Shown here in pieces: positions 9,706 through 19,677 of a stretch of DNA of 64,000 nt. The DNA is from Formosa sp030427735 (GTDB lineage Bacteria; Bacteroidota; Bacteroidia; Flavobacteriales; Flavobacteriaceae). The position numbers were made by a program, and so were the translations under genes. The notes beneath the pieces are model-generated. The model had not been told where the DNA came from and did not search any database. It worked only from the letters and a program-made list of their open reading frames with translations. How positions within the stretch are numbered: position 1 is the stretch's first letter; the number at the start of each line of letters is the position of its first letter. The DNA lies in contig NZ_CP195158.1 in NCBI RefSeq assembly GCF_051200825.1, positions 2,976,001-3,040,000 of the forward strand, written 5' to 3'.

Positions 9706-11037
9706 ATGAAAACAATACTACTTCTACTAACCTGCCTAAGTACCTATAATATGGTATGCCAAACAGTTTACAGGCTAACAAAAACAGAACTTTACGATTG
9801 GGAGAACAACGAGTGGTTACTTTCCGAAGACGAAACCTATACCTAAAGCAATACACGCTCTAATAACGAAACCTTACTGGTAAATCGCACATTAATTAAT
9901 AATATGTTTGAAACTTATAGAAGATTAAAACAATACAGTGCTTCAGACCACTTAACATTAGACACCAAACAAATACTAATCGACAATAATTGGATAGATG
10001 AAGAACGCGACCTAATAACTTACAATAACGACAACCGTATTATACAAGAGTTACATCAGGAGCACGATGATAGTGACTGGATAAATGAAGAGAAATTCGA
10101 CTACGAATATCCAAACTCCCAGACAACCATAACTAAAGAATATCAATTTGAAAACAATACTTGGGTACAATATACCCAAGAAACTTTAAGTACGAGCGCT
10201 ACAATGTGGACTCAAGAAACTTGGAACCGAAACGACCAAGGTGCTATAGTACCCAAAGACCGTTTAGAAACCATGTTTGTTAATGATAAACTAGATGAAC
10301 AAATCTCGAAAATCTGGAATGAAACCAATCAAAGTTGGGAAAATGATGGTCGTTATAAAGTACACTACAATTCTGAAGGCTTAAAAGAGAAAGAAGAATT
10401 ATTTGATTGGGACACTACCGCAACACCAGCAAGTTGGGTCTTAAATGTCCAAATTATCTACGAATGGTCTAACAATAATACCCAACTCATAGAAACCTAT
10501 CAAGATTGTGAAACCGCCAATTGCATCCCGATTAGCAGAAGATTAATAACCTACAACAACGACAATCAAATGCTATCTAATACATCAGAAATGCATGATA
10601 GTGAAAATGATCCAGAATGGATTCCTTATAGAGAAAGTCTATACACTTACGACTCCAATAAAAACAACACCATAATTACCACAAATGCAGCTAACTTTTT
10701 TAACCCTAACGATGTTGGCTTAGAACCATCTTACGAAATTAGAAACTATTGGGAAGAAGGTGTTGCGCTTAGTGTAGATTTTAAAACAACACGAGACTTT
10801 AATGTATATCCTAACCCAACTACAAAAGTAATGCATATCGCCTTTAAAAATCCGATATCTACGAATTACAAATTAAAAATATTTTCTACCTATGGTCAGC
10901 TTATTAAACAATTAAACGTCAATCAAGGACTTAGCAAAATAACCATTTCTTTAGAAGCGGAGAAATCGGGCGTATATTTTGTTCACTTATATTCTGGTAA
11001 AAAACAAAATCAAGTCTTTAAAATTATTAAGCATTGA
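9706..11037 (+). pseudogene. Type IX-sorted secreted protein interrupted by an in-frame TAA
   Basis: A signal peptide starts at 9706 (MKTILLLLTCLSTYNMVCQT) and reads on through TELYDWENNEW to a TAA at 9844-9846. Exactly the same frame then stays open to 11037. The part from the next ATG (9904) encodes 377 residues of repeated W/N/Y-rich units (for example YNNDNR and W...TWNRNDQG) and ends in a type IX secretion sorting domain, starting near VYPNPTTKVMHIAF. The downstream part alone has no signal peptide and could not be exported. A single C-to-T change (CAA to TAA) explains the break. It may be a true pseudogene, a strain variant or a sequence error. Function unknown. Confidence 0.8.
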
Positions 11038-11055
11038 TTAATTCATTAAAATAAA

Positions 11056-11082
11056 CTCCTCATGCAACATAGCCATGAGGAG
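11056..11082. terminator. Bidirectional hairpin between convergent genes
   Basis: CTCCTCATG (11056-11064) pairs with CATGAGGAG (11074-11082). It sits between the stop codons of the broken type IX protein and the minus-strand phosphodiesterase. AT-rich tracts flank both sides. Confidence 0.65.
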
Positions 11083-11097
11083 ATATTTTAGAAATGA

Positions 11098-12036
11098 TTA
11101 GCGTTTTAAAGCCGAAATAACACGTTCTGGGTAATCGGTAATAATGCCATCCACCTGTAAATCTATCATTTTCTTGATGGACTCGGGAGAATTTACTGTC
11201 CAAGGAATAACTTGCATTCCTTTGTCTTGTACAGCTTTTACATCATCAATATACTCAAGAAGCTTATAATTAGGGCTGTAAATTTGTGGCACAAAACTCA
11301 GTTGATTTAAATGTTCCTGAAACGGACCATCGGACACCAAAAATGCTAAGGGCACTTTGGGATAACGCTTGTGCATTTCTTCAAGAATAAATGGATCGAA
11401 AGATTGTATATTGTAGCTACCCGCTATAGTTTTCGAATGCATTACAGCCATCACCACCTCTACAAATTTTTCTGGTCGTGGTTGGTAAATATCGTAAACA
11501 TCTGGATTTGATTTTATTTCTATATTATAACCAACAGGTTTTAAATGATTTTGCTTTATAAAATGCTCCAAACTATCTATAACTTCAGCTAACAAAGGTT
11601 TATATGCCGCTTGTAGTTGTTGCTCTGGAAAACGAGAATTCACCTTACTACCTACATCGTACTGCCGAATGCTATCGTAAGGCATATTGTACAAGTTATA
11701 TTGCTTTTCATTCATTTTATGAATACTATCTCCCGAAGGCGTCAGCACATAAGCCGAAGACATATAGGGTTCGTGAGACACAACAACTTGGTAATCTTGA
11801 GACATTACAACATCTAGCTCCACTACATCTACCCCTTTAAGTATGGCTCTTTTAAATCCTATAATGGTATTCTCGGGACTATGCGCTCGTTCGCCGCGAT
11901 GTCCCTGTACTTTTATACTGTGTGCATTTAAACTAACCTCCACAGATTCAGATGGTGTTTCTTTGCTATTTTTAGTTGTGTCTTTACACGACATAAACGC
12001 TAACAAAACCAAACTGCAATACACTATTTTTTTCAT
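11098..12036 (-). CDS. Glycerophosphodiester phosphodiesterase, lipoprotein
   Basis: Hydrolyses glycerophosphodiesters (deacylated phospholipids) to glycerol-3-phosphate and an alcohol. I chose the ATG at 12036, which gives a lipoprotein signal with lipobox LAFMSC (Cys17). The open frame continues 20 codons upstream, but that extension lacks any signal character. The GDPD domain has the expected catalytic set: HRG (His46, Arg47), PENT (Glu55), ELDV (Glu73, Asp75) and SHEP (His88). It is the last gene of the six-gene minus-strand locus starting at 20241, 63 bases after the phosphoesterase stop. Outer-membrane or periplasmic location is inferred from the lipobox. Confidence 0.92.
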   Translation of the reverse strand: MKKIVYCSLVLLAFMSCKDTTKNSKETPSESVEVSLNAHSIKVQGHRGERAHSPENTIIGFKRAILKGVDVVELDVVMSQDYQVVVSHEPYMSSAYVLTPSGDSIHKMNEKQYNLYNMPYDSIRQYDVGSKVNSRFPEQQLQAAYKPLLAEVIDSLEHFIKQNHLKPVGYNIEIKSNPDVYDIYQPRPEKFVEVVMAVMHSKTIAGSYNIQSFDPFILEEMHKRYPKVPLAFLVSDGPFQEHLNQLSFVPQIYSPNYKLLEYIDDVKAVQDKGMQVIPWTVNSPESIKKMIDLQVDGIITDYPERVISALKR

Positions 12037-12099
12037 AATCTTAAATTTAAACAAACTTGCCCAAACGTATTGTCTGGGCAAGCAATTCACAAACACAAT

Positions 12100-13674
12100 T
12101 TAAAACTGAGAACCTTCAATTTTATAAGTTGCAGAACCTGTAAATTCATTTCCATACATGTCGGTTGCTTTCACCTCAATATTATGTGTGCCTACAGGTA
12201 ATTTGGTATTTAATTTCCCAAACCATAAATGTTTACTCTTTATTGGATTAGAGCCACGTTTTCCTTCTAAAAGGGTTTCTGTTAAATCCCATTGCATGAC
12301 ATCGGCCACGTAATTTGGATCGGCTTCTTCTACATGTTTCATTGGTTTCCACTTGCCGTTATCAATCCGATATTGTACAGCATCTGAAGCTTCACCCATA
12401 AAAAAGTTTACGTAAACCCCCGATTTTGTTCGCTTATCCTTGGCGAGCACTTTTGGCGCAAAAACAGACATTTGATAATCATCTGGTTTGCCTGCCACTT
12501 TATATCTGGTTTTATAAGTATTCCCTTTAAAATCGATAAACGCATAGCCTTTTGGCGTTCCATCGCGCATGGTAGACACTGGCACACCTTGGTCGTTAAG
12601 TACTCCTGAATACCAATCACCCGAGGTAGTTCCTACATTGTACTCGTGATGTTTTCTACCCAATTCCCAGCTTGCTGGACCTGCTATAAAATCTTGTTTT
12701 TGAATATGAGTATGCGCCGAAAGCGACAAGGTGTTCGGGAAATCTTTTAATAAATTGAATAAGGTTTCACGATCTTCATCCCGAAACGCATCGTTGTCCG
12801 GTTCGGTTAATGGAATGTGAAAGGCCAAAACAATAAGGTGATCTTTAGGTACAAATTTCAAATCGTTTTCGATAAAATCTAACTGATCTGGACGAAAACC
12901 TCCCCAATATTTGGTTTGCTTTCTTGGATCTGGATACAAAATATCGTCTAAAACAATAAAATGAACCTTTCCGTAGTTAAAGGCATAGTTAGAAGGTCCA
13001 AAATTCGCTTCATAAGTTTCATCAGAAAACTTATCCTCCGTGGTATCGAAATTAAGATCGTGATTTCCCATTACGTTAAACCAAGGTAGACCAATTTGTT
13101 GTATCGCATCTTGATACGGTTTAAATAAGGACAGATCGTTACCTACCAAATCGCCTAAACTCATACCAAAAACAACGTCTTTGGTATTAACAACTTCTTT
13201 TACGATAGCTTTTTCAAAATAATCTACCTCTTGCTTAGTATAAGGCTGCGGATCGCCGAAAACTAAAATTGAAAAATCGTTAGATTCTTTATTTGGATAC
13301 AAGCCAAAGTTTACCGCTTTGGGCAAGTTACCTGTTGGCGCTACACCAGTGAATTTACTTTTTGGAGAACCTTCTGGTTTATGAATGTAATAAAACTGAG
13401 GTAAATTTTTATCGTTTAACGGAAATGTGTAATTCTCTGGTTTTATAACCGCCACAATCATATCGTTTGAGGCTGGCAAGACATAGTATCCGTTTGCATC
13501 GGTTTGTACAACTTCTTTTCCGTTTGTAACAGCAACTTTTGCAATACCTTGCTCGTTACGGTCTTGTTTCCCGTTAGCATTAGTATCTTCAAAAACGGTT
13601 CCAGATACTTGGTTTTGAGACCATCCTAAAAGCGAACTGCAAAACAGCACGCCTAATACAAAAAATTGTTTCAT
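12100..13674 (-). CDS. Calcineurin-like metallophosphoesterase with N- and C-terminal accessory domains
   Basis: A secreted metallophosphatase of 524 residues with a signal peptide (about 1-19). Residues about 22-125 form an SdrD-B-like or Metallophos_N beta domain (GTVFEDTNANGKQDRNEQG). The dimetal catalytic domain follows with GDPQP, GDLVGND, MGNHD and SAHTHIQ motifs, then a C-terminal domain from about residue 360. This is the three-part layout of Bacteroidota phosphoesterases seen in Sus-type loci. It lies between the SusD-like gene (26 bases upstream) and the glycerophosphodiester phosphodiesterase. That context suggests it works on phosphate esters released from an imported or surface-bound phosphodiester. 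The exact substrate cannot be read from sequence. Confidence 0.9.
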   Translation of the reverse strand: MKQFFVLGVLFCSSLLGWSQNQVSGTVFEDTNANGKQDRNEQGIAKVAVTNGKEVVQTDANGYYVLPASNDMIVAVIKPENYTFPLNDKNLPQFYYIHKPEGSPKSKFTGVAPTGNLPKAVNFGLYPNKESNDFSILVFGDPQPYTKQEVDYFEKAIVKEVVNTKDVVFGMSLGDLVGNDLSLFKPYQDAIQQIGLPWFNVMGNHDLNFDTTEDKFSDETYEANFGPSNYAFNYGKVHFIVLDDILYPDPRKQTKYWGGFRPDQLDFIENDLKFVPKDHLIVLAFHIPLTEPDNDAFRDEDRETLFNLLKDFPNTLSLSAHTHIQKQDFIAGPASWELGRKHHEYNVGTTSGDWYSGVLNDQGVPVSTMRDGTPKGYAFIDFKGNTYKTRYKVAGKPDDYQMSVFAPKVLAKDKRTKSGVYVNFFMGEASDAVQYRIDNGKWKPMKHVEEADPNYVADVMQWDLTETLLEGKRGSNPIKSKHLWFGKLNTKLPVGTHNIEVKATDMYGNEFTGSATYKIEGSQF

Positions 13675-13699
13675 AATATTATATGTAATTTTTTAAAAA

Positions 13700-15130
13700 T
13701 TAATCAACGTCCCACCAAACTTTGGTATTAATATCGTCTGGTCCATTTAAAAGCTCTAAGGCTTCCTGATAACCTGAGGCATTTTCTATTGCTAAATCAT
13801 TTGGATAAAACATACGCGATGGCATGTCGCCATTATTCAACATGGCTTCGGTTTTTGGCAATACTGGATACCCTGTCCTTCTGTACTCAAACCATTGTTG
13901 ATAATCTGTAAAATACAAAGCATAATATTTTTGAAGTAAAATCTGTTCTAGACTACCATTATATTGCACAATAGAGGTATCGAAATAAGTTTCTGGCATT
14001 TCTACTTCCCATTGATTTATAGCTGCTTTCACTCCTTCTTTATAATAACCTTCTGCATTATCTATATAACCTCGTTGCGCTAATTCTGCTTTTATAAAGG
14101 CAACTTCCGAATACGGTAAAATCATAATTTGCATAGGGTTTGTAGCTTGCTCGATATTAAAAGTAGAAGCCTCGAACTGAAACTGTGAATCGGAACCTGC
14201 ATAAGCGCTAGGTATACCAATATAACCTAAATTATTACCTTGTAAGTCGGCGCCAGTTGTTGCAATAATCGCTAAACGCGGATCGTTCCAACTGTTTAGA
14301 TGATCTATAAAAAAAGATGCCATTTTTTTTCCCAATCTGAAATCTTGCGGACGTCCCCAAGGTGATACATTTGGTTCTACTCCTGTAACTTGTAAAATAG
14401 CAGATTCTTCTGTTGTTTCGAACACAGGATAAACTTCTGGGTTATTAATCATATTAGCCATGGTATCGAAATGCGATGGTATTACATTAGACGTCCGCAG
14501 CAATAATCTTAAATGCAATGCATTAGTAAACTTTTGCCAACGCGATATATCGTTCCCAAATAAAATATCTTCAGAATACACCATAGTATCACTTAAATCG
14601 TACAGCTGATTGGCTGATTCTAAATCAGCCAAAATGGTATGGTACACGGTTTCTTGTGTATCGAAACCTGGGTAAATTATATCTTCGTCTCCGCTTGATG
14701 CCTCTGTCATAGATACAGGGCCAAACAAATCGGTAAGGTTAGAATACACCCAGGCTTTTAATGTTAATGCTATCGCTTTATAATTATTATCTTCGTAAGC
14801 ATCACAAGCCTTTTCCATTTCTTTAATGTTTTTCAGCCATTTATAATATGTGTTCCAAGACGAATTACCAATTCCTGCACTTACATCGTAACGATGCAAC
14901 CCTCCAGAAATACTTGGATAAGGTAAGGACACTTGCATAAGATTAAAGGTAATATCGTAAGCGCGGTCGGCATGGTGACTAGACACTCCATATATAATTG
15001 GATTTAACAGTGTACCTGGACTAATTTCTTCTATTCGGTTAGGGTCTGTATTGGTTGCTTCAAAATCGCTTGTACAACTACTTAGTATACTTCCAAGTAC
15101 TATAGCACAAATAATATGTAGTTTTTTCAT
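13700..15130 (-). CDS. SusD/RagB-family nutrient-binding outer-membrane lipoprotein
   Basis: A 476-residue lipoprotein with lipobox SILSSC (Cys19), followed by TSDFEATNTDPNR. It is the substrate-binding lid that covers the TonB transporter encoded directly upstream (10 bases between the genes). The sequence belongs to the SusD-like_2 branch (TDPNRIEEISPGTLLNPIIYG near the N terminus, YSEVAFIKAELAQRG near residue 325, and a C-terminal QWFEYRRTGYPVLP). Members of this branch often bind peptides or other non-starch ligands. Its neighbours point to a phosphodiester ligand, but that is inference. Confidence 0.93.
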   Translation of the reverse strand: MKKLHIICAIVLGSILSSCTSDFEATNTDPNRIEEISPGTLLNPIIYGVSSHHADRAYDITFNLMQVSLPYPSISGGLHRYDVSAGIGNSSWNTYYKWLKNIKEMEKACDAYEDNNYKAIALTLKAWVYSNLTDLFGPVSMTEASSGDEDIIYPGFDTQETVYHTILADLESANQLYDLSDTMVYSEDILFGNDISRWQKFTNALHLRLLLRTSNVIPSHFDTMANMINNPEVYPVFETTEESAILQVTGVEPNVSPWGRPQDFRLGKKMASFFIDHLNSWNDPRLAIIATTGADLQGNNLGYIGIPSAYAGSDSQFQFEASTFNIEQATNPMQIMILPYSEVAFIKAELAQRGYIDNAEGYYKEGVKAAINQWEVEMPETYFDTSIVQYNGSLEQILLQKYYALYFTDYQQWFEYRRTGYPVLPKTEAMLNNGDMPSRMFYPNDLAIENASGYQEALELLNGPDDINTKVWWDVD

Positions 15131-15140
15131 TGTTATTATA

Positions 15141-18100
15141 TTATAAATTCAATTTTAAGTTTACACCGTAATTGGCTGGCGATGGCATTTGCCCCATTTC
15201 GACTCCTGGCATAATTCGGTTTCCGTTTAAGGCTGCTGTTTCTGGATCGTAAATTGGGAAATCTGTTACCATAAATAAATTTCTGCCGTATAGACTAATG
15301 TCTAAACTCTGTATAAAAGAGTGTGTTAACCATTGTTTTGGCAAACTGTACTGTAAGGCAACTTCTCGTAATTTTAAGAAAGACGCATCAAACGAGTTAG
15401 ACTCTACGTTGGCACGACGATAATAGCGGTTATACCAATCTGGAGTTGCTACTGCCGTGGTATTAGGCGAATAGGTTCCATCGTCATTTAACACTACCCC
15501 ATCTCCAATAATGGTCATAGTTTCTCTTCCCATATATGTGTGGGTTAATTTACCTTGCTGAGTTAATTTATGATGGGATTGAGAATATACTATACCTCCG
15601 TACTGACCATCGAGTAAGAAACTAAACTTAAAATTTTTCCAACGAAACTCGTTATTAATGCCCGCACGCCAATCTGGTGTTGCATCGCCTATATACTGAA
15701 TGTCTCCAGAGACAGGATAGGCAGGTAATCCGGCACTATCGTAAACAATTTCTCCTTCTGGAGATCTTAGAAAACCATAACCATATATTGCCGTTGGAGA
15801 TCCTCCTACTTTAGCAATCATAGAGGCATTTCCTCCAGTATCAATAATAAATTGATTATCTACTTCGTCTGGTAATTCGAATACTTCACCCTCATTTTTA
15901 GACCACGTTAAAGTTGATTTCCAACTAAAGTTATCTGTATCAACAATCTTTGCTCCTAAAGTTAACTCGATACCTTGATTGCGAATTTTTCCTGCGTTAG
16001 CATATTTAGAGCTAAACCCTGTACTCCAGTTAAGCGGCAACGTAATTATCTGATTGTCTGTAGTTACACTATACAAACTAAAATCTAAATTAATTCGGTT
16101 ATTGGCAAATCGCGCTTCGATACCTGTTTCGAAACTTTGTGATGTTTCTGGTTTTAAATCGGTATTAAATAATGTGTTATCTACCACTGCAGAACTTGCG
16201 AAAGCACTATTATCGTAATATTTTTGAGTTTGATATGGATCTGTATCGTTACCCACCTTTGCATACGAAAAACGGTACTTTAAAAAGTTAAAAGCCTTTG
16301 AATTGAAATTAAAAATATCTGAAGCAATGACACTTAAATTAGCAGACGGATAAAAATAAGACCAATTAGATTCTGGTAAAGTACTAGACCAATCGTTACG
16401 TGCGCTTACATCTAAAAACACTTGATCCTTAAAAGAAAATGTAGACATGCCATACAAACTACTTACAATTTTATTAGAGTCGCCTGCATAAGTATTTGGG
16501 GCATTTATACCATTGGCTAGTTTATAAACCTCTGGTATTACCAAACCATCTACATTAGATGTTAACTGGCGACGTTTTTCGGTGCGATAATTACCTCCAG
16601 CATTAACTGTTAAAGCAAAATTAGAACTAAACTGCTTATCGTAAGTCAGCAAGAAATCACTATTAACTTCTTCTTTTTGCACCAATTGTTTCTGATAAAA
16701 ACCTCTTGCATAGCGGTTGATACTAAACGGACGTTTTAATTCGCGCTGCTGATTATAAGTATTTAATGAGGTACGCAACATAAGCGACCAGTGGTCGTTA
16801 AAGTCTATGTCTGCAAAAATATTTCCTACAACCTGACTACTTTCTAATGTATTTAAAGCTTCGTAAGCAATTAAGTAAGGGTTGTCTATATACGAACTAA
16901 ACGGATTAATTTGATCGATATATTCTTTACCATCCATCCAAATGGGGCGATACCAATCTAGATCGATATTAGGGTTTTGAAAAATCATGAAGTAAGCAAT
17001 ACTTCCGTTATTATAACCCGTACTTGGTAAATTATCGCTAGAGCGGTTATTATAGTTTACCACAGCACCTAAATTAATACCTTTTGAAATCTGATACTTT
17101 GAGTTTATAGATGCTGTTATACGATCGTAACCTGTATTAGGCATAATCCATTCGTTTTTGGTATGACCTATAGAGGCGCGCATAGATCCTTTATCTGTAC
17201 CACCTTGTAAAGACACCCCATTTTGTACAGTAACACCTGTTCTCCAAAAATCTTTACGGTTATCTTTATAGGGCTGCCACAATTGACGTTCGGCTGATTG
17301 ACCTTCTAAAGTTGGATCGTACTGATAATAATATTGTCCGTTAAATTCAGGTCCCCAAGCACTACTAGTACTCCCTGTATTATTACCGTCATCCGAACCA
17401 CCATACGAATAATAAGGATCGCCTTCAGTATTAAACGACTTCCCAGTACCTTGACCGTATTTATATTGATAATCTGGCCAGCGCTGGATCACATCTAAGG
17501 TTGTAGATGAATTAAAAGTAACACCTATACCCTTATTGGTTTTTCCAGATTTAGTAGTAATCATGATTACACCATTCTGACCACGGCTTCCATAAAGCGC
17601 AGAAGCGTTTGGACCTTTAAGCACAGTAATGTTTTCAATATCATCTAAATTCAAATCTGAAATCCCATTACCATAATCTATTGGAGAGTCTTCACCCATA
17701 TAGGCACTAGAAGATCCCGATGTTGTCATTTCTGTATTTACTGGTACACCATCGACAACTACAAGGGCGTAATTTTGCTGTAAATCGAAAGAACTATACC
17801 CCCTTAATACAATTTGTTGAGAATTAATTGGTCCAGAGCCTGATGATACAACTCCCATACCGGCTACTTTTCCTTTAAGTCCAGACGACCAATTAACAGG
17901 ATTAGTTTTACTTAAATTTTCGCCATCTACAGTAGCTTGGGCATATCCTAATTTTTTTTCCTCACGTTTAATACCCAATGCAGTTACAATAACTTCGTTT
18001 AAAGCACTTACAGAAGGCGCCATATGAATGTCTATTTGCTTTACATCTCCTACGGCTACCTCTTGCGTTTCGTACCCCATATAGGTTACAACTAAAGTAG

Positions 18101-18581
18101 CAGGCGTTGTTGTTAATGCTAAAGTAAAATAACCATCAAAGTCTGTTGCCGTACCGTTTGCTGTGCCCTGTTCTAATATAGTTGCTCCTGGTAATGGTAA
18201 TCCTTGCTCATCTAAGACACGCCCAGTAATAGTTTGTACCTGTACAGTAGTTTTTGGTAATACGGTAATGGTGGAATTAATAACCCTAAATTGTAAGTTA
18301 GACTGCCTTGCCAAAACAGCTAATAATTCATTTACTGTGGTTTCTTTTAAATTTAAACTAATATTAGGCGTTTGTTGAGTAATTTCTGTATCGAACACAA
18401 ACGTATATGAGGTTTGCGCTTCTATTTTAGAGAAAACTTTTGTTATCTCTTCGTTTGTTACTTGTATAGTAATTGGATCTTCTTTGGAAGAAGAAACTGC
18501 ATTCGCATGTACTCCTGTACTTAAACAAATAAGCAAGAAACTACACAAATACAGTTTTAAAATTTGTAGTTTTGTTTTCAT
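15141..18581 (-). CDS. SusC/RagA-family TonB-dependent transporter with N-terminal signalling domain
   Basis: Outer-membrane importer of 1146 residues. It has a signal peptide (1-26); a secretin/TonB short N-terminal (STN) domain (about 35-112), which in FecA-type receptors contacts the FecR anti-sigma factor; a carboxypeptidase-regulatory-like domain (about 117-200, GRVLDEQGLPLPGATILEQG); a plug (about 205-345, with VLKGPNASALYGSRGQNGVI); and a 22-strand barrel to the C terminus. The STN domain plus the upstream fecI/fecR pair strongly suggests that import induces its own locus. It forms a pair with the SusD-like protein. Substrate is unknown; the downstream phosphodiesterases suggest glycerophosphodiesters or related compounds. 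Confidence 0.95.
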   Translation of the reverse strand: MKTKLQILKLYLCSFLLICLSTGVHANAVSSSKEDPITIQVTNEEITKVFSKIEAQTSYTFVFDTEITQQTPNISLNLKETTVNELLAVLARQSNLQFRVINSTITVLPKTTVQVQTITGRVLDEQGLPLPGATILEQGTANGTATDFDGYFTLALTTTPATLVVTYMGYETQEVAVGDVKQIDIHMAPSVSALNEVIVTALGIKREEKKLGYAQATVDGENLSKTNPVNWSSGLKGKVAGMGVVSSGSGPINSQQIVLRGYSSFDLQQNYALVVVDGVPVNTEMTTSGSSSAYMGEDSPIDYGNGISDLNLDDIENITVLKGPNASALYGSRGQNGVIMITTKSGKTNKGIGVTFNSSTTLDVIQRWPDYQYKYGQGTGKSFNTEGDPYYSYGGSDDGNNTGSTSSAWGPEFNGQYYYQYDPTLEGQSAERQLWQPYKDNRKDFWRTGVTVQNGVSLQGGTDKGSMRASIGHTKNEWIMPNTGYDRITASINSKYQISKGINLGAVVNYNNRSSDNLPSTGYNNGSIAYFMIFQNPNIDLDWYRPIWMDGKEYIDQINPFSSYIDNPYLIAYEALNTLESSQVVGNIFADIDFNDHWSLMLRTSLNTYNQQRELKRPFSINRYARGFYQKQLVQKEEVNSDFLLTYDKQFSSNFALTVNAGGNYRTEKRRQLTSNVDGLVIPEVYKLANGINAPNTYAGDSNKIVSSLYGMSTFSFKDQVFLDVSARNDWSSTLPESNWSYFYPSANLSVIASDIFNFNSKAFNFLKYRFSYAKVGNDTDPYQTQKYYDNSAFASSAVVDNTLFNTDLKPETSQSFETGIEARFANNRINLDFSLYSVTTDNQIITLPLNWSTGFSSKYANAGKIRNQGIELTLGAKIVDTDNFSWKSTLTWSKNEGEVFELPDEVDNQFIIDTGGNASMIAKVGGSPTAIYGYGFLRSPEGEIVYDSAGLPAYPVSGDIQYIGDATPDWRAGINNEFRWKNFKFSFLLDGQYGGIVYSQSHHKLTQQGKLTHTYMGRETMTIIGDGVVLNDDGTYSPNTTAVATPDWYNRYYRRANVESNSFDASFLKLREVALQYSLPKQWLTHSFIQSLDISLYGRNLFMVTDFPIYDPETAALNGNRIMPGVEMGQMPSPANYGVNLKLNL

Positions 18582-18623
18582 TACAATTTGATTCTGGTAT
18601 TTATCTGGTAATCATTTTTTACG

Positions 18624-18651
18624 GCCCGTCCCTGTTGCAGCAGGTATGGGC
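18624..18651. other. GC-rich hairpin between fecR-like gene and susC
   Basis: GCCC...CCTG pairs with CAGG...GGGC across the fecR-susC gap. The T run lies on the plus side (18652-18656), not on the coding strand. On the minus strand it is therefore more likely an mRNA processing or stability hairpin that sets different levels for the regulator and the transporter than a terminator. Confidence 0.5.
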
Positions 18652-18654
18652 TTT

Positions 18655-19584
18655 TTAATTTTCTTTTTTGCTAATAGTTATTGTGTTATCCTCATGTATT
18701 TCTATTTTTAAATGTTTAATTAAAGCTATACTCTGTAAAACGGTTTCTAAAGACTCGTTTTTAAATTTTCCAGATAAGGTTTCGCTAAGTAACGAGGCAT
18801 CTGTTATACTAATATTTACATTATACCAATCTTCTAAAATACACTCTAGCTCTGCTACAGATGTATCCTTTAACAAAATAACACGCTGGGTCCAAGCATT
18901 ATAATCTGCGCTGTTATGGTTGTATTTAGCAATTAATTTTTGATGTGAGAATCGTACCTGCTGATCCTTAACCAAAACAGCCTTTTCATTATAATTATGT
19001 TTAGATGCCACTTCTACTTTACCAGAATTAACACTTACAAAAATATCGTGTTGCTGCTTCGCGTTAATATTAAAGGACGTTCCTAAAACTTGAGTTGTAT
19101 AGCCATTCGATGTCACAACAAAAGGTTTAGAGGTGTCTCGTTTAACATTAAAAAAGGCTTCGCCCTTTAACGTTATAGTCCTAATACTTTCGAAAGTTTT
19201 AGGATACTCCAATTCACTATTGGCATTTAAAGTAACTAAACTACCATCGGGTAAGGTGACTTGTTTTTGTTCGCCTCTATTAGTATTTATAACCACAGTT
19301 TGAAAGAAAAGTTGCTGAATAACAACAAGAGCGACTACACAGGCACTAGCCAAAGTAGCCCACGTATAATAATTGTGCTTAGCTTTTGGCTTGATATTAG
19401 GAACTTGAATTTTAGTTGAAATATTATAATATATGCGTTCTCTTTCAGTTTTAGAATGTTCTTCAACCTGAACATTTAACTTTTGAAATGCTTTAAACAA
19501 AGAGTCAACAATTTGCTGTTCTGAAGCAGATGTTTCTTTTTTAGAAAATTTTTCGATTAATTTGTAAAACTGGGTTGTATTCAA
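18655..19584 (-). CDS. FecR-family anti-sigma factor
   Basis: Inner-membrane anti-sigma regulator that receives the signal from the STN domain of the SusC protein and controls the ECF sigma factor. It has an N-terminal cytosolic part, one membrane helix (about TWATLASACVVALVVIQQLFF), a FecR domain (RGEQKQVTLPDGSLVTLNANS through LGTSFNINAK) and a C-terminal DUF4974-like region. I take the TTG at 19584, because the protein then begins NTTQFYKLIEKFSKK as family members do. The longer frame from 19632 would run through a hairpin and adds an unlikely hydrophobic leader. About 310 residues. The start is uncertain. Confidence 0.85.
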   Translation of the reverse strand: MNTTQFYKLIEKFSKKETSASEQQIVDSLFKAFQKLNVQVEEHSKTERERIYYNISTKIQVPNIKPKAKHNYYTWATLASACVVALVVIQQLFFQTVVINTNRGEQKQVTLPDGSLVTLNANSELEYPKTFESIRTITLKGEAFFNVKRDTSKPFVVTSNGYTTQVLGTSFNINAKQQHDIFVSVNSGKVEVASKHNYNEKAVLVKDQQVRFSHQKLIAKYNHNSADYNAWTQRVILLKDTSVAELECILEDWYNVNISITDASLLSETLSGKFKNESLETVLQSIALIKHLKIEIHEDNTITISKKEN

Positions 19585-19601
19585 AATATGGTGTTTTATA
19601 A

Positions 19602-19623
19602 GTAAGACACAAAAAAGTCTTAC
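19602..19623 (-). other. Short hairpin between sigma factor and FecR genes
   Basis: GTAAGAC and GTCTTAC form a 7-bp stem around an A-rich loop, just upstream of the proposed fecR start. It might moderate read-through from the sigma-factor gene. Its role is inference. Confidence 0.4.
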
Positions 19624-19677
19624 AACACGCATATAAAAATTACGACTTAATCTTTTAATAACATTATCAAATTTCCC

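Noticed and set aside
11604..12103. Plus-strand frames opposite the glycerophosphodiester phosphodiesterase gene
   Set aside because: Antisense shadows of a clear minus-strand gene, with no signal or domain.
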